Assembly (NCBI RefSeq): GCF_013394085.1 | Contig: NZ_CP040910.1 | Span: forward strand, 1,337,418 to 1,401,417 | DNA length: 64,000 nt | Reading direction: 5' to 3' | DNA from: Limosilactobacillus fermentum | GTDB taxonomy: Bacteria; Bacillota; Bacilli; Lactobacillales; Lactobacillaceae | Shown here: positions 49,747 to 58,697 of the stretch, in pieces | How positions within the stretch are numbered: the stretch's first letter is position 1 | How the letters are laid out: the number at the start of each line of letters is the position of its first letter | Notes under the pieces: generated by a model | What the model was told of the DNA's origin: nothing | Seen by the model: only the letters and a program-made list of their open reading frames with translations | Databases searched by the model: none | Position numbers and translations under genes: made by a program

Positions 49747-50367
49747 TTATACCACAGAGTGCAAATCGGCCCCTTCCCGCCAGCTAGCAATCAACTTAGC
49801 CACCTGACGGGCAGTCTTTTCCCTGCTCCCGTTGTTATCAATTACCACGTCGGCGTGGGCCAATTTTTCCGCTAACGGCATTTGGGTGGCGATTCGTTCC
49901 CTGGCTTCTTGGCTACCGTAGTGGTTACGGGCCATCAAACGGTGCAGTTGGGTAAGCGGGTCAACCTTGACGACCACCACCTGATCGCAATAGCGTTGGT
50001 AGCCGGCTTCCAGCAACAAGGGAACGTCTAAGACAACTAGCGGCACCCCTAGTCGTTTCAACGCGGCTAGGCTTGCTTCAAAAACTTGGCGAATCAAGGG
50101 GTGGGTAATGGCGTCAACTTGTTTCCTGGCCGCCGGGTCACTAAAGACCAGTTGCCCTAGTTTGGCCCGGTTTAGGCTCCCATCCGGCTTTAAAATTTGA
50201 CGTCCGAAGGCCCGGGTCAGCGCTAGCAGGCCGGGACTGTCTTTTTGGACCACCGCCCGGGCGACTTGGTCGGCATCAAGGACCACCAGGCCGGCTTGGC
50301 GCAACTGGGCCGCCACGGTCGATTTGCCGCTGGCAATCCCGCCGGTTAAACCAATTACCTTAGTCAT
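49747..50367 (-). CDS. coaE: Dephospho-CoA kinase
   Basis: A 206-aa enzyme for the last step of CoA synthesis. The P-loop is GLTGGIASGKST, with LDADQVARAVVQKDSPGL, ITHPLIRQVF and LDVPLLLEAGYQRYCDQVVVV. The start overlaps the mutM stop by 8 bases, the usual polA-mutM-coaE Firmicute order. Confidence 0.96.
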   Translation of the reverse strand: MTKVIGLTGGIASGKSTVAAQLRQAGLVVLDADQVARAVVQKDSPGLLALTRAFGRQILKPDGSLNRAKLGQLVFSDPAARKQVDAITHPLIRQVFEASLAALKRLGVPLVVLDVPLLLEAGYQRYCDQVVVVKVDPLTQLHRLMARNHYGSQEARERIATQMPLAEKLAHADVVIDNNGSREKTARQVAKLIASWREGADLHSVV

Positions 50368-51199
50368 CTGGTTCCACCAGCGCTTGGCAGTGCGGACAAA
50401 AAGTCGTCCCCCGCTGGGCCACCTTAATTTTGACTAGCTTGGTGCCGCAGCGCGGGCAAGCGTCACCGCTGTGCCCGTAAGCCTGGAGTTCATTTTGGAA
50501 TTGACCAGCGTCCCCGAAGGCGTTTTTAAAGGTGTGGACGGTCGTCCCGTGGCCCGCCGTGGCCCGGGCGATTTCTGCGATGATGTTTTCGCGCAGGCGC
50601 TTAATTTGATCGTCAGTCAGCGAATTAGCCGGTTGCTCGGGGTTAATTTGGGTTTGCCAAAGGACTTCGTCAGCGTAGATGTTTCCTAACCCGGCCACGT
50701 GGGACTGATCCAACAAGAAGGGCTTAATCTTGCTCCGGCTCTTCTTGAGGATCTGCTTGAAGTAATCAAACTGAAAGTCCTCTTCAGTTGGTTCCGGGCC
50801 GATCGTTTTCAGCCCGCCGACCGTCATTTCTTCCCCGGTTTTAACCAGGTGCATCCGCCCAAACTTACGGGTGTCGCGGTAGCACAGGTCGGTGCCGTCG
50901 GTGAAGTGAAAAATCACGTGGGTGTGCTTATCAACTTCGGCGCCGGTCGGTTGGTTAAAGTAACTCCCCTCCATCCGTAGGTGGGAGACCATCGTCAGGT
51001 CGTTGGAAAAGCGGAAGAGCAAGTACTTCCCCCGGCGGTCGATTCGTTCGATGGTTTGGCCGATCAAGGCCTGGCGAAACTCCTCGACGTCATTTTCAAT
51101 CGTCTTCCCGTAATTGACGTCAATCCCCTTGATCTGACGGCCGGCCGCGATTCGCATTAACCCCCGCCGCACGGTTTCAACTTCTGGCATTTCTGGCAT
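50360..51199 (-). CDS. mutM: Formamidopyrimidine-DNA glycosylase
   Basis: A 279-aa Fpg/MutM that removes 8-oxoguanine and cuts at abasic sites. The start MPEMPEVETVRRGL aligns with the family MPELPEVET, so the catalytic Pro2 and Glu3 come from the first ATG and the later ATG is not the start. GKYLLFRFSND, SHLRMEGSY, RDTRKFGRMHL and the C-terminal zinc finger (CPRCGTK, CPHCQ) are intact. It lies between polA and coaE. Confidence 0.97.
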   Translation of the reverse strand: MPEMPEVETVRRGLMRIAAGRQIKGIDVNYGKTIENDVEEFRQALIGQTIERIDRRGKYLLFRFSNDLTMVSHLRMEGSYFNQPTGAEVDKHTHVIFHFTDGTDLCYRDTRKFGRMHLVKTGEEMTVGGLKTIGPEPTEEDFQFDYFKQILKKSRSKIKPFLLDQSHVAGLGNIYADEVLWQTQINPEQPANSLTDDQIKRLRENIIAEIARATAGHGTTVHTFKNAFGDAGQFQNELQAYGHSGDACPRCGTKLVKIKVAQRGTTFCPHCQALVEPDD

Positions 51200-51245
51200 A
51201 CTTAACTCCCCTTTTTGTTTATAATCACTCTAAATTATCAATAAA

Positions 51246-51280
51246 AAAGGCGGACTGGCAAGTAATTTGCCCACCGCCCT
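51246..51280 (-). terminator. Terminator after polA
   Basis: On the minus strand GGCGGTGGGCAA and TTGCCAGTCCGCC pair with small mismatches, then TTTTTTATT. Confidence 0.8.
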
Positions 51281-51283
51281 AGC

Positions 51284-53944
51284 TTATTTTTTCAGGTCGT
51301 ACCAGGTTGCCCCGGACTTGCTTTCCACCTTCAGTGGTACGTCTAGCTTTACGGCCGAGTCCATAATGGAAGGAACCAGCTCCTCTAAGGTGGCGATTTC
51401 TTCTTCCGGCGCTTCAAAGACCAGTTCGTCATGGATCTGCAAGAGCATCCGGGCCCGTAAGCCCCGCTCCTTTAAGGCCTTTTCCATTCGGATCATGGCA
51501 ATCTTGATGATGTCGGCAGCCGACCCCTGAATCGGGGTGTTCATGGCCATTCGTTCGGCAAAGGAACGCTGGGTAAAGGACTTCGCGTGAATTTCCGGCA
51601 GGTAACGGCGCCGGTGGGTCAGGGTTTCGACGTAGCCCTGCTGTTTAGCCAGTTCCACGATGTCGTGAACGTACTTTTCCACCCCCGGGAATTCCTTGAA
51701 GTAACTCTGGATGAATTCGTGGGCCTGTGGGCGGGAGACGTGGATGTTTTGGGCTAGGCCGTAATCGGAAATCCCGTACACAATCCCGAAGTTGACCGCC
51801 TTGGCCTGCCGGCGCATGTTGGGGGTCACTTCGTCTTCGCTTTGCAAGTGGAAGATCCGCTTGGCCGTGGCGGCGTGGATGTCCTTGCCCGCCAAGAAAT
51901 CAGCCTGCATGTTCTTATCGCCGGTGACGTGGGCCAAAACCCGCAGTTCAACCTGCGAGTAGTCCGACGAAAAGATCTTCCACCCCGGTGCCGAGGGGGT
52001 AAAGGCCCGCCGGATTTGGCGCCCTTCTTCCAGGCGAACCGGAATGTTTTGCAGGTTCGGGTCGACTGACGAGAGACGGCCGGTCGCCGTTAGGGTCTGC
52101 AAGTAGCGGGTGTGGATCTTTTGGTCGTCTTGGTGGATCACCTTGAGTAAGCCGGTGATGTAAGTTGATTGCAGCTTGCTGATTTGCCGGTAGGCCAAGA
52201 TGTCTTGGACGATCGGTGCCCGGTCGGCCAGCTTTTCTAAGACGTCGACGGCCGTCGAGTAGCCGGTCTTGGTCTTTTTGATGACCGGTAGCTTCATCTT
52301 TTCAAATAAGATTACGCCCAGCTGCTTCGGGGAGTTAATGTTAAACTCCTCGCCGGCTTCTTGGTAAATTGCCTGTTCTAGCTCCGCCTCACGTTCAACT
52401 AACTTGGAGCCCATCTCCTTTAGGGTCGCTGCGTCGACATGAATCCCGGTGATTTCCATGTGGGCCAAGACCGCGGACAAGGGGCGTTCAATGTCTTCGT
52501 AGAGCGGTAGTTGCTCGTTATCGGTCAGCTGTTGGTATAGGGGTTCTTTAAGGTCCCTAATCGCCCGGGCCTTTTTGGCTAGGTGGGTGAAAAAGACCTC
52601 GTCGTCAGCCGGAATGGCCCGCTTAGCACCCTTCCCGTAAACCTCTTCATCAGTTTGGACCTGGTGGTAATCGTGGGCGGCCGCCAGCACCCCTAAGTCA
52701 TTGGCGTTTTCACTCGTGTTGAGCAGGTAAGAAGCCAAGAGCAAGTCAAAGTTGACCCCGGCCAGGTCAACCCCTAACCGGTGTAAGCCGACCAGCTGGG
52801 CCTTGGCGTTGAAGACGTCCTTTTCAACCGCTGGGTCTTCGAGTAGCTTCTTTAGCGGGGCGGTGGTTAATAGGTCGGCGTTACGGCTGACTAGCCACCG
52901 CTTGCCATCGCCAATTACAAAGCCGGCCAGTGGTGATTCGTGGTAGTTAGCGTCCGGCATTTCTAATTGAAAGCAAACGGTAGCCCCGAGTTGATCAACC
53001 AACGCCATGTTGTCTTCGTCTAACACCTGATATTCGATTGGCGCTTGGTCAACTTGTGCGCCCCCTTCTTGGGCGCCTAGCTCCTTTAAAAAGGACTTGA
53101 AGTCTAATTCTTGGTACAGGTCAATTAGGGCGGCTTCGTCCGGTCCCTGGTAGGCGATGTCTTTTAAGCCGATCGCCAGCGGAGCGTCCCGGCGGATCGT
53201 CGCTAGGTCTTGGCACTCCCGAGCAATCTTTTCTTCGTTGATCAGGTTTTCCTTGCGCTTGGACTTTTTCATCGCGGCGATGTTTTCGTACAACCCGTCC
53301 AAAGAGCCGTATTCCTGAATCAGGGAGACCGCCGTTTTTTCACCAATCTTGGTAACCCCGGGGTAGTTATCGGAGCTATCCCCCATCAGGGCCTTCACAT
53401 CGATGTATTGGCGTGGGGTGACGCCCAGCTTTTCTTGCATGTATGCCGGGGTGAACTCCTCGGTTTGGGTCACCCCGCGCTTGGTAACGGCCACGGTGGT
53501 GTGGTCGGTGGCCAGCTGGGTCAAATCACGGTCCCCGGTCACAATCATCGTCTCAAAGCCGGCCTGGTCCCCTTCCTTGGCCAGGGTCCCAATGATGTCA
53601 TCGGCCTCGTAATTAACTAGTTCGTAAGCGTGGAGGCCACTTGCTTCGACCAGCTTGCGTACGTAGGGCAGTTGTTCCACTAGCTCACCCGGCGTTTTAT
53701 CACGGCTCCCCTTGTAATCGGCGTACTTTTCGGTCCGAAAGGTGGTCTTACCGGCGTCAAAGGCCACCAAGGCGGCGTCTGGTTGAACCTCCTTTAATAT
53801 GTGATCCAGCATCAGTTTGAACCCGTAGATGGCCGCCGTGTGTAACCCCGCCTGGTTGGTAAACTTCTCCATCTGGTTGTGCATGGCGAAAAACGCCCGG
53901 AAGACGATGCTATTCCCGTCGATTAATAAAAGCTGCTTAGCCAT
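51284..53944 (-). CDS. polA: DNA polymerase I
   Basis: An 886-aa PolI. The 5'-3' exonuclease (residues about 1-290) keeps its acidic metal-binding aspartates (MIVTGDRDLTQL, ALMGDSSDNYPGV). The middle 3'-5' exonuclease domain lacks the DEDD catalytic residues, as is usual for Bacillus-type Pol I, so it should not proofread. The polymerase domain has motif A DYSQVELRVLAH, motif B RRQAKAVNFGIVYGISDYGL and motif C IHDELVFE. I use the ATG at 53944 (MAKQLLLIDGNSI), AAGGGA upstream, rather than the longer frame. Confidence 0.97.
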   Translation of the reverse strand: MAKQLLLIDGNSIVFRAFFAMHNQMEKFTNQAGLHTAAIYGFKLMLDHILKEVQPDAALVAFDAGKTTFRTEKYADYKGSRDKTPGELVEQLPYVRKLVEASGLHAYELVNYEADDIIGTLAKEGDQAGFETMIVTGDRDLTQLATDHTTVAVTKRGVTQTEEFTPAYMQEKLGVTPRQYIDVKALMGDSSDNYPGVTKIGEKTAVSLIQEYGSLDGLYENIAAMKKSKRKENLINEEKIARECQDLATIRRDAPLAIGLKDIAYQGPDEAALIDLYQELDFKSFLKELGAQEGGAQVDQAPIEYQVLDEDNMALVDQLGATVCFQLEMPDANYHESPLAGFVIGDGKRWLVSRNADLLTTAPLKKLLEDPAVEKDVFNAKAQLVGLHRLGVDLAGVNFDLLLASYLLNTSENANDLGVLAAAHDYHQVQTDEEVYGKGAKRAIPADDEVFFTHLAKKARAIRDLKEPLYQQLTDNEQLPLYEDIERPLSAVLAHMEITGIHVDAATLKEMGSKLVEREAELEQAIYQEAGEEFNINSPKQLGVILFEKMKLPVIKKTKTGYSTAVDVLEKLADRAPIVQDILAYRQISKLQSTYITGLLKVIHQDDQKIHTRYLQTLTATGRLSSVDPNLQNIPVRLEEGRQIRRAFTPSAPGWKIFSSDYSQVELRVLAHVTGDKNMQADFLAGKDIHAATAKRIFHLQSEDEVTPNMRRQAKAVNFGIVYGISDYGLAQNIHVSRPQAHEFIQSYFKEFPGVEKYVHDIVELAKQQGYVETLTHRRRYLPEIHAKSFTQRSFAERMAMNTPIQGSAADIIKIAMIRMEKALKERGLRARMLLQIHDELVFEAPEEEIATLEELVPSIMDSAVKLDVPLKVESKSGATWYDLKK

Positions 53945-54085
53945 TTTTATCCGTCCCTTCTTAGTCACTGCTCCCATTGTAGCAAACTTTGCGCCCCGCC
54001 GCTTGTCCGCCCCCTTAAATAAAGCGCTTGCCATCGCCTTTTGACCCGGGTATCGTAAGGATAAACATGAAAGTGAGTTGATACA

Positions 54086-54835
54086 ATGGAAGTTGCAATC
54101 AAGAGTGCCGGTCTTACCTTACGGGGGCTGCTCGAGGGGAGCGACCAGGTGCCAAACGACCGGATCGCCATTTTAATGCACGGTTTTAAGGGTGACCTAG
54201 GTTACACCGAGGAGAACCTCTTAAACCAACTGGCCCACCGCTTAAACGACCAGGGCCTGGCCACGTTACGGTTTGACTTTGCCGGTTGCGGTAAGTCCGA
54301 CGGTCAGTTTAGCGACATGACCGTGTTAAGCGAACTTCAAGACGGCATGAAGATCATCGACTACGCCCGCCAGGAGGTTCAGGCAAAGAAAATCATCCTG
54401 GTTGGCCACTCACAAGGCGGGGTGGTGGCTTCGATGCTCGCCGCCTACTACCGCGACGTGATTGACAAGTTAGTTCTCTTGGCCCCAGCTGCCACCCTCA
54501 AAGATGACGCCCTGATCGGGACTTGCCAAGGAACCACCTACGATCCCAACCACATTCCCGACTACGTAACGGTTGGTGGCTTCAAAGTCGGCGGCGACTA
54601 CTTCAGGACCGCCCAACTGCTGCCAATTTACGAAACCGCCCAGCACTACGCCGGCCCGGTTTTGATGATCCACGGCCTGGCCGACACGGTGGTCGACCCC
54701 AAGGCCTCACAAAAGTACAACGTTATGTACCAAAACGGGGTGATCCACTTCCTGGAGGGGGCCAGCCACCAGTTACGTGGCGACGGCGACCAACGGGAAA
54801 CCACCCTTCAATTAGTGGCCGATTTCTTAAACTAA
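54086..54835 (+). CDS. Alpha/beta hydrolase, cinnamoyl (feruloyl) esterase-like
   Basis: A 249-aa serine hydrolase. The catalytic Ser is in VGHSQGGVVASMLAAYYRD, Asp in HGLADTVVDPKAS and His in LEGASHQLRGD. LAPAATLKDDALIGTCQGTTYDPNHIPDYV closely follows the remembered Lactobacillus johnsonii cinnamoyl esterase LJ0536 (LAPAATLKGDAL and TYNPDHIPD). Lactobacilli use such enzymes to free ferulic and caffeic acids from plant esters, but it may act on other short esters. It is a lone plus-strand gene between polA and the Bax-inhibitor gene, with its own strong terminator. Confidence 0.85.
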   Translation: MEVAIKSAGLTLRGLLEGSDQVPNDRIAILMHGFKGDLGYTEENLLNQLAHRLNDQGLATLRFDFAGCGKSDGQFSDMTVLSELQDGMKIIDYARQEVQAKKIILVGHSQGGVVASMLAAYYRDVIDKLVLLAPAATLKDDALIGTCQGTTYDPNHIPDYVTVGGFKVGGDYFRTAQLLPIYETAQHYAGPVLMIHGLADTVVDPKASQKYNVMYQNGVIHFLEGASHQLRGDGDQRETTLQLVADFLN

Positions 54836-54838
54836 CAA

Positions 54839-54871
54839 AAAAGAACCGCGCTTTTGGCACGGTTCTTTTTT
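54839..54871. terminator. Bidirectional terminator
   Basis: AAAAAAGAACCG pairs with CGGTTCTTTTTT around a 9-base loop between the converging esterase and Bax-inhibitor-1 genes. Confidence 0.92.
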
Positions 54872-54872
54872 G

Positions 54873-55583
54873 TTAGTCGCGGTTGCTCATCCCAAAGATT
54901 TGCAAGAGCTGTAAGAATAAGTTAATGAAGTCGAGGTAAAGCTGTAAGGCCCCCATGACGGCCAAGCCGCCCATGGAAACTTCGGCCCCGTAGTTAACGT
55001 AGATGGCCTTCATCTTCTGGGCATCCCAAGCCGTTAAGACCACGAAGATGATCACGGCGATGTAGGAGAAGATGTAGGTAATCGCTGCTGAGTGCAAGAA
55101 CATGTTAATTAAAGAAGCGATGATCAAGGCCACCAACGCCGCCATGGCGTGGCTACCGGCCTTACTGAGGTCGCGCTTGGTGACCGTCCCAAAGACCGCC
55201 ATCGTCACGAAGATCACGGCCGACGAAACGAAGGCCGCCGCAATGTTGGCCGCCGTGTACATTGCCGAGATCAAGGAGAACTCAACCCCGTAGATGATCG
55301 ACACCAACATCAACATGATAAAGGAACCGACCGGATTCCTGGTGGCGCTAAAGCTAATCCCCATCGAAAGGGCGATTGGCAAGAGCAAAATGATCCAGAC
55401 CAAGCCGGCATGCCCAGCAACAAAGGTGAAGACCGCCGCTTTGAAGACGGTCATGGTCAGGTAGGCCGTAATGGCCGAGACGAAGACTGCTAAAGACATC
55501 AACCCGTACATCCGGGTCAAAAAGGTATTTAGCCCGCTGACGTTTACTTCACGCCGTTCGGGCTCACGTGAAAAGTTGTCCAC
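54873..55583 (-). CDS. Bax inhibitor-1 / YccA family membrane protein
   Basis: A 236-aa protein with seven hydrophobic segments, the BI-1/YccA (TMBIM) family, which leak Ca2+/H+ or modulate membrane proteases. The GTG start at 55583 (NFSREPERREVNVSGLNTFL follows) fits best: GGAGG lies 7 bases upstream. The frame stays open to 55673, but that extra sequence contains the tandem repeat at 55609-55644. Typical family motifs SGLNTFLTRMYGLM and the C-terminal AWDAQKMK are present. The substrate in bacteria is uncertain. Confidence 0.92.
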   Translation of the reverse strand: MDNFSREPERREVNVSGLNTFLTRMYGLMSLAVFVSAITAYLTMTVFKAAVFTFVAGHAGLVWIILLLPIALSMGISFSATRNPVGSFIMLMLVSIIYGVEFSLISAMYTAANIAAAFVSSAVIFVTMAVFGTVTKRDLSKAGSHAMAALVALIIASLINMFLHSAAITYIFSYIAVIIFVVLTAWDAQKMKAIYVNYGAEVSMGGLAVMGALQLYLDFINLFLQLLQIFGMSNRD

Positions 55584-55608
55584 GATATGACCTCCCATTA
55601 AATTTTCT

Positions 55609-55644
55609 GTTTTACTAACTAAAAGAGTTTTACTAACTAAAAGA
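55609..55644. repeat. Tandem 18-bp duplication
   Basis: GTTTTACTAACTAAAAGA occurs twice head to tail (55609-55626, 55627-55644) with no change. It lies between the BI-1 start and the murC terminator. It is a simple local duplication; no regulatory role is visible. Confidence 0.85.
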
Positions 55645-55667
55645 ATGGTAGCAAATGCCACCATTCC
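55642..55667 (-). terminator. Terminator after murC
   Basis: On the minus strand AATGGTGGC pairs with GCTACCATT (one mismatch) and is followed by CTTTTAG. The stem is short. Confidence 0.55.
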
Positions 55668-55678
55668 CTTCAACTAAT

Positions 55679-56992
55679 TTACCCCCGCTCTTTCAAACGG
55701 GCCTTGTAATCATCCTCGTACTTTTCGATATCACCGGCCCCCATGAAGACCACCACGGCGTCGTGGTATGCCAACAGCTTGGTAATCGATGCTTGATCGA
55801 TGTCCTCGCTACCCGGGATCAGGTCCTCGAGGTCCTTGGCCGAAACCGACCCGTTTTGTTCACGAATCGAGCCAAAGATCGGCGTCACAAAGACCTTGTC
55901 AGCCCGGCTTAAACTCTGGCCAAATTCCGTCAGGTAAGCGGCTAGCCGTGAGTAGGTGTGGGGTTGGAAGACCACCACTAGTTCCTTTTGCGGGAACTTT
56001 TGGCGGGCGGCGTCAATGGTCGCCTTGATTTCCGACGGGTGGTGGGCGTAATCGTCAATCACCTTCATATCGGCGATGTCTTCTTCGGCAAACCGCCGCT
56101 TCACCCCGCTGAAGTTGGCCAATTCGGCCTTGATCTTTTCCAAGTCGATCTTTTCCATGTAGGCCACGGCCACCACGGCCAACGAATTCAAGACGGAGTG
56201 TTCCCCGTACAAGTGGATGGTAAAGGTCCCCAGCTTTTGATCTTTGTAGTAAGCGTCATAAGTGGAGCCATCCGGGGTCCGGACGATGTTGGCCGCCCGG
56301 AAGTCATCATCGGGTGCCGTTCCGTAGTAGTAAACGGGCACGTCAACGTTTAAGTCACGCAGGCTCTTATCCTCACCCCAGGCAAAGAGACCCTTTTTGA
56401 CTTGCCGGCCGTAGGTTTCAAAGGAATCCTTGACGTCGGCCAAGTCCTTGAAGTAGTCCGGGTGGTCGAAGTCAACGTTGGTCATGATCGCGTAGTCCGG
56501 GTGGTAAGCCAGGAAGTGGTCCCGGTATTCGTCGGCTTCAAAGACGAAGAAGCGGGCGTCCGCCACCCCGACACCGACCCCGTCACCGATCAAGTAGGAG
56601 GTCTGTTCGACGTTGGATAAAACGTGGGCTAATAACCCGGTCGTGCTGGTCTTACCGTGTGCACCGGCCACCCCAATCGAGGTGTGGTTAGCGACCACTT
56701 GTTCCACCGTTTCCGGGTAAGATTGGATCTTGAGGCCCATTTCCTTTGCCCGCACAATTTCTTCGTGGTCATCACTAAAGGCGTTCCCCTGGACCACGAT
56801 CATGCCTTCCTTTAGGTTGGCCGGGTCAAAGGAGAGCACCGGGATCCCGGCGTCTGCTAGTGGTTGTTGGGTAAAGGTTTCTTTTTCGATATCCGAGCCC
56901 AAAACCTCATTCCCCAGGTCCTTTAAGAGACGGGCCAAGGCGGCCATCCCGGTCCCCTTAATTCCGACAAAGTAGTAAGTCTTTTTTTCCAT
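55679..56992 (-). CDS. murC: UDP-N-acetylmuramate--L-alanine ligase
   Basis: A 437-aa Mur ligase that adds L-Ala to UDP-MurNAc. It has the N-terminal Rossmann segment [20 protein letters not shown], the P-loop [53 protein letters not shown] and the C-terminal domain. It is alone with its own terminator, next to ytpR as in many lactobacilli. Confidence 0.97.
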
Positions 56993-57020
56993 GATTGCTT
57001 CCTCTCATACCGTCCGCTCG

Positions 57021-57653
57021 TTAAAACAGTTGGTTACCCTTCTCGAAGTCAAAGGCGTCACCCGGTTGACCAAAGTCAGCTGGTAAAATGACGCACCCCG
57101 GCTTGTCCGGGGCGTTCTTCAGGTTCAACTCGCGCCCAGCACAAATCATCCCGTCGGATTCAACGCCGACCAGTTCCCCCGGCCAAATAATCTGCCCGGA
57201 TGGCATCATGGCGCCGACCTTCGCTACAATCACCTTAACGTGGTTTTCAATGTTGGGTGACCCGCAGACGATCTGCACCGTTTCGTCCCCCAGGTCCACC
57301 TTGGTGATGTGCAAGTGATCGGACTTGGGGTGGTCTTCCATTTCACTGACGTAACCAACCACAAACTTAGGGCTGAGGTCGGCCACCAACGGGGTTGCAA
57401 AGCCGGCTTCTTGAATCGCCTGGTTCAAAGTGGCCACCTGGTCTTCAGTTAGGACTACTTGCCCCCGGTGTCCTTCCAAATCCGGCAGCAGTTGGCTGGC
57501 GTTTTGGAAGTTGTAGCCCAAAAGCTGACCCTGGGCGTCCTTAATCTCGGTCACGTTTTGCTTGGTGGTAACCGTTTGCTCCCCACTGCCGTTGTTGACC
57601 ATCGTCACCAATACGTCGCCCATGCCGGGACGATTGTAACTTGCAATTAGCAT
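57021..57653 (-). CDS. ytpR: YtpR family tRNA-binding domain protein
   Basis: A 210-aa protein with a C-terminal tRNA-binding (EMAP-like) domain (residues about 100-205: HPKSDHLHITKVDLGDETVQIVCGSPNI, then GVESDGMICAGRELNLK). The N-terminal DUF4479 region precedes it. The binding domain is very close to that at the N-terminus of PheT encoded at 29.2 kb in this window, so it may bind tRNA or nucleic acids; function is not proven. It precedes murC by 28 bases. Confidence 0.93.
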   Translation of the reverse strand: MLIASYNRPGMGDVLVTMVNNGSGEQTVTTKQNVTEIKDAQGQLLGYNFQNASQLLPDLEGHRGQVVLTEDQVATLNQAIQEAGFATPLVADLSPKFVVGYVSEMEDHPKSDHLHITKVDLGDETVQIVCGSPNIENHVKVIVAKVGAMMPSGQIIWPGELVGVESDGMICAGRELNLKNAPDKPGCVILPADFGQPGDAFDFEKGNQLF

Positions 57654-57736
57654 GTAAGACTCACATCTCCATTCATTTTTCTAAATAAACCAAACCTAAG
57701 TGTACCATATTCCCCCGCCGGCGGGCAGATAATTAT

Positions 57737-57767
57737 AAAACCCGCCACCACTAAGGGCGACGGGATT
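57737..57767 (-). terminator. Terminator after the thioredoxin-like gene
   Basis: On the minus strand CCCGTCGCC pairs with GGTGGCGGG (one mismatch) and is followed by TTTTAT. Confidence 0.75.
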
Positions 57768-57776
57768 TTCATTAGC

Positions 57777-58094
57777 TTATAAACTGCGTAAGAAGCTTTC
57801 CACCTGTTCCTTGGTCTTGCGGTCCTTGTTGACGAAGCGGCCAATTTCTTGCCCATCCTTGTAGGCAACGAAGGACGGGATGCCCATGATGCCCAGGTCG
57901 GCGGCTAAATCGATGTTTTCGTCCCGGTCGACCTTAATGAATTGGTAATCGGCAAAGTCGCGTTCAATTTCCGGCATCGCTGGCTTAATAAAGGCGCAGT
58001 CTGGGCACCAACCGGCCGTAAAAAAGAGCACGTGCTTACCGTCCTTGACGCGGTCATTTAACCCGGCCAGGTCCGTCTTTGGTAAAGTTTCCAT
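57777..58094 (-). CDS. ytpP: Thioredoxin-like protein (YtpP type)
   Basis: A 105-aa thioredoxin-fold protein with the redox site FTAGWCPDCAFIKPAM and the cis-proline GIMGIPSFVAYKDGQEIGRF. The CPDC motif differs from the classic CGPC and suggests a distinct redox potential. AGGAGG precedes the ATG at 58094 (METLPKT), so I prefer it over the frame from 58115. It is close to ytpR/murC as in B. subtilis ytpP-ytpR. Substrate unknown. Confidence 0.92.
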   Translation of the reverse strand: METLPKTDLAGLNDRVKDGKHVLFFTAGWCPDCAFIKPAMPEIERDFADYQFIKVDRDENIDLAADLGIMGIPSFVAYKDGQEIGRFVNKDRKTKEQVESFLRSL

Positions 58095-58183
58095 TTTGAA
58101 ACCTCCTACTTTCACTTACTATTTATCGGTATCATAGCATAGCCCCCGCCACCTGCCAAGTAATTGAGCCGTGGGGCAATCAA

Positions 58184-58211
58184 TTGCACCACCGGGTCAG
58201 TATGGTACAAT
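58184..58211 (+). promoter_or_regulatory. Promoter of the 110-aa gene
   Basis: TTGCAC and TACAAT with a 16-base spacer, 58 bases before the start codon. Confidence 0.6.
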
Positions 58212-58269
58212 ATAGTCGATTAATCTCAGATCAAGGCATTGCCGATCTAGCAAAGGAAGCGACCTGCTT

Positions 58270-58602
58270 ATGGATAATTTAAATGGTTCCTTAAACCCCT
58301 GGATGATTCCGCTAACCCTCGGGGGAGCGGCGTTGGCAGGCTTTGTCACTGGCAAGATGTTTGGTGACCGTCGCCGTGGGGCTAAAACCATTCTCAAGCT
58401 CGTCACCAACGACTTTAAAAAAGAAGGCCCCCTGGCCGGCTCTTGGATTGACTACCAACCGATTCCCTTCCAACGCTTTGCTTATAAGACCACGGCTTAC
58501 CGCGGTGGCTTGCGGCGCCAAGAAGACGACCAATTGGTCAACTACGAATTTTTAGCCGACGCTTACACCGGTTCAATCATTGAGTTGAAGAGGATGAATT
58601 AA
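58270..58602 (+). CDS. Hypothetical membrane-anchored protein
   Basis: I do not recognise this 110-aa protein. Residues about 10-28 (PWMIPLTLGGAALAGFVTGK) form one membrane segment, followed by a basic RRRGAKT and a polar C-terminal domain (about 40-110) with KLVTNDFKKEGPLAGSWIDY and LVNYEFLADAYTG. GGAAG lies before the ATG and a promoter is present. Its terminator is shared with trmB. Conservation beside trmB in relatives would need a search. Confidence 0.78.
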   Translation: MDNLNGSLNPWMIPLTLGGAALAGFVTGKMFGDRRRGAKTILKLVTNDFKKEGPLAGSWIDYQPIPFQRFAYKTTAYRGGLRRQEDDQLVNYEFLADAYTGSIIELKRMN

Positions 58603-58660
58603 GAAGAAGTGCGACCCAATCTCCTCGACAGGCCGTGAGAAGTACCTTTTCTGCAACATA

Positions 58661-58697
58661 AAAAAGGGTAGCTGGAAATCCAGCTGCCCTTTTTAGT
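58661..58697. terminator. Bidirectional terminator
   Basis: AAAAAAGGGTAGCTGG pairs with CCAGCTGCCCTTTTTA around a 4-base loop between the converging 110-aa gene and trmB. Confidence 0.9.

Noticed and set aside
55609-55644. The tandem 18-bp repeat as an attachment site or CRISPR unit
   Set aside because: Only two adjacent copies without spacers, and no integrase or cas genes nearby.
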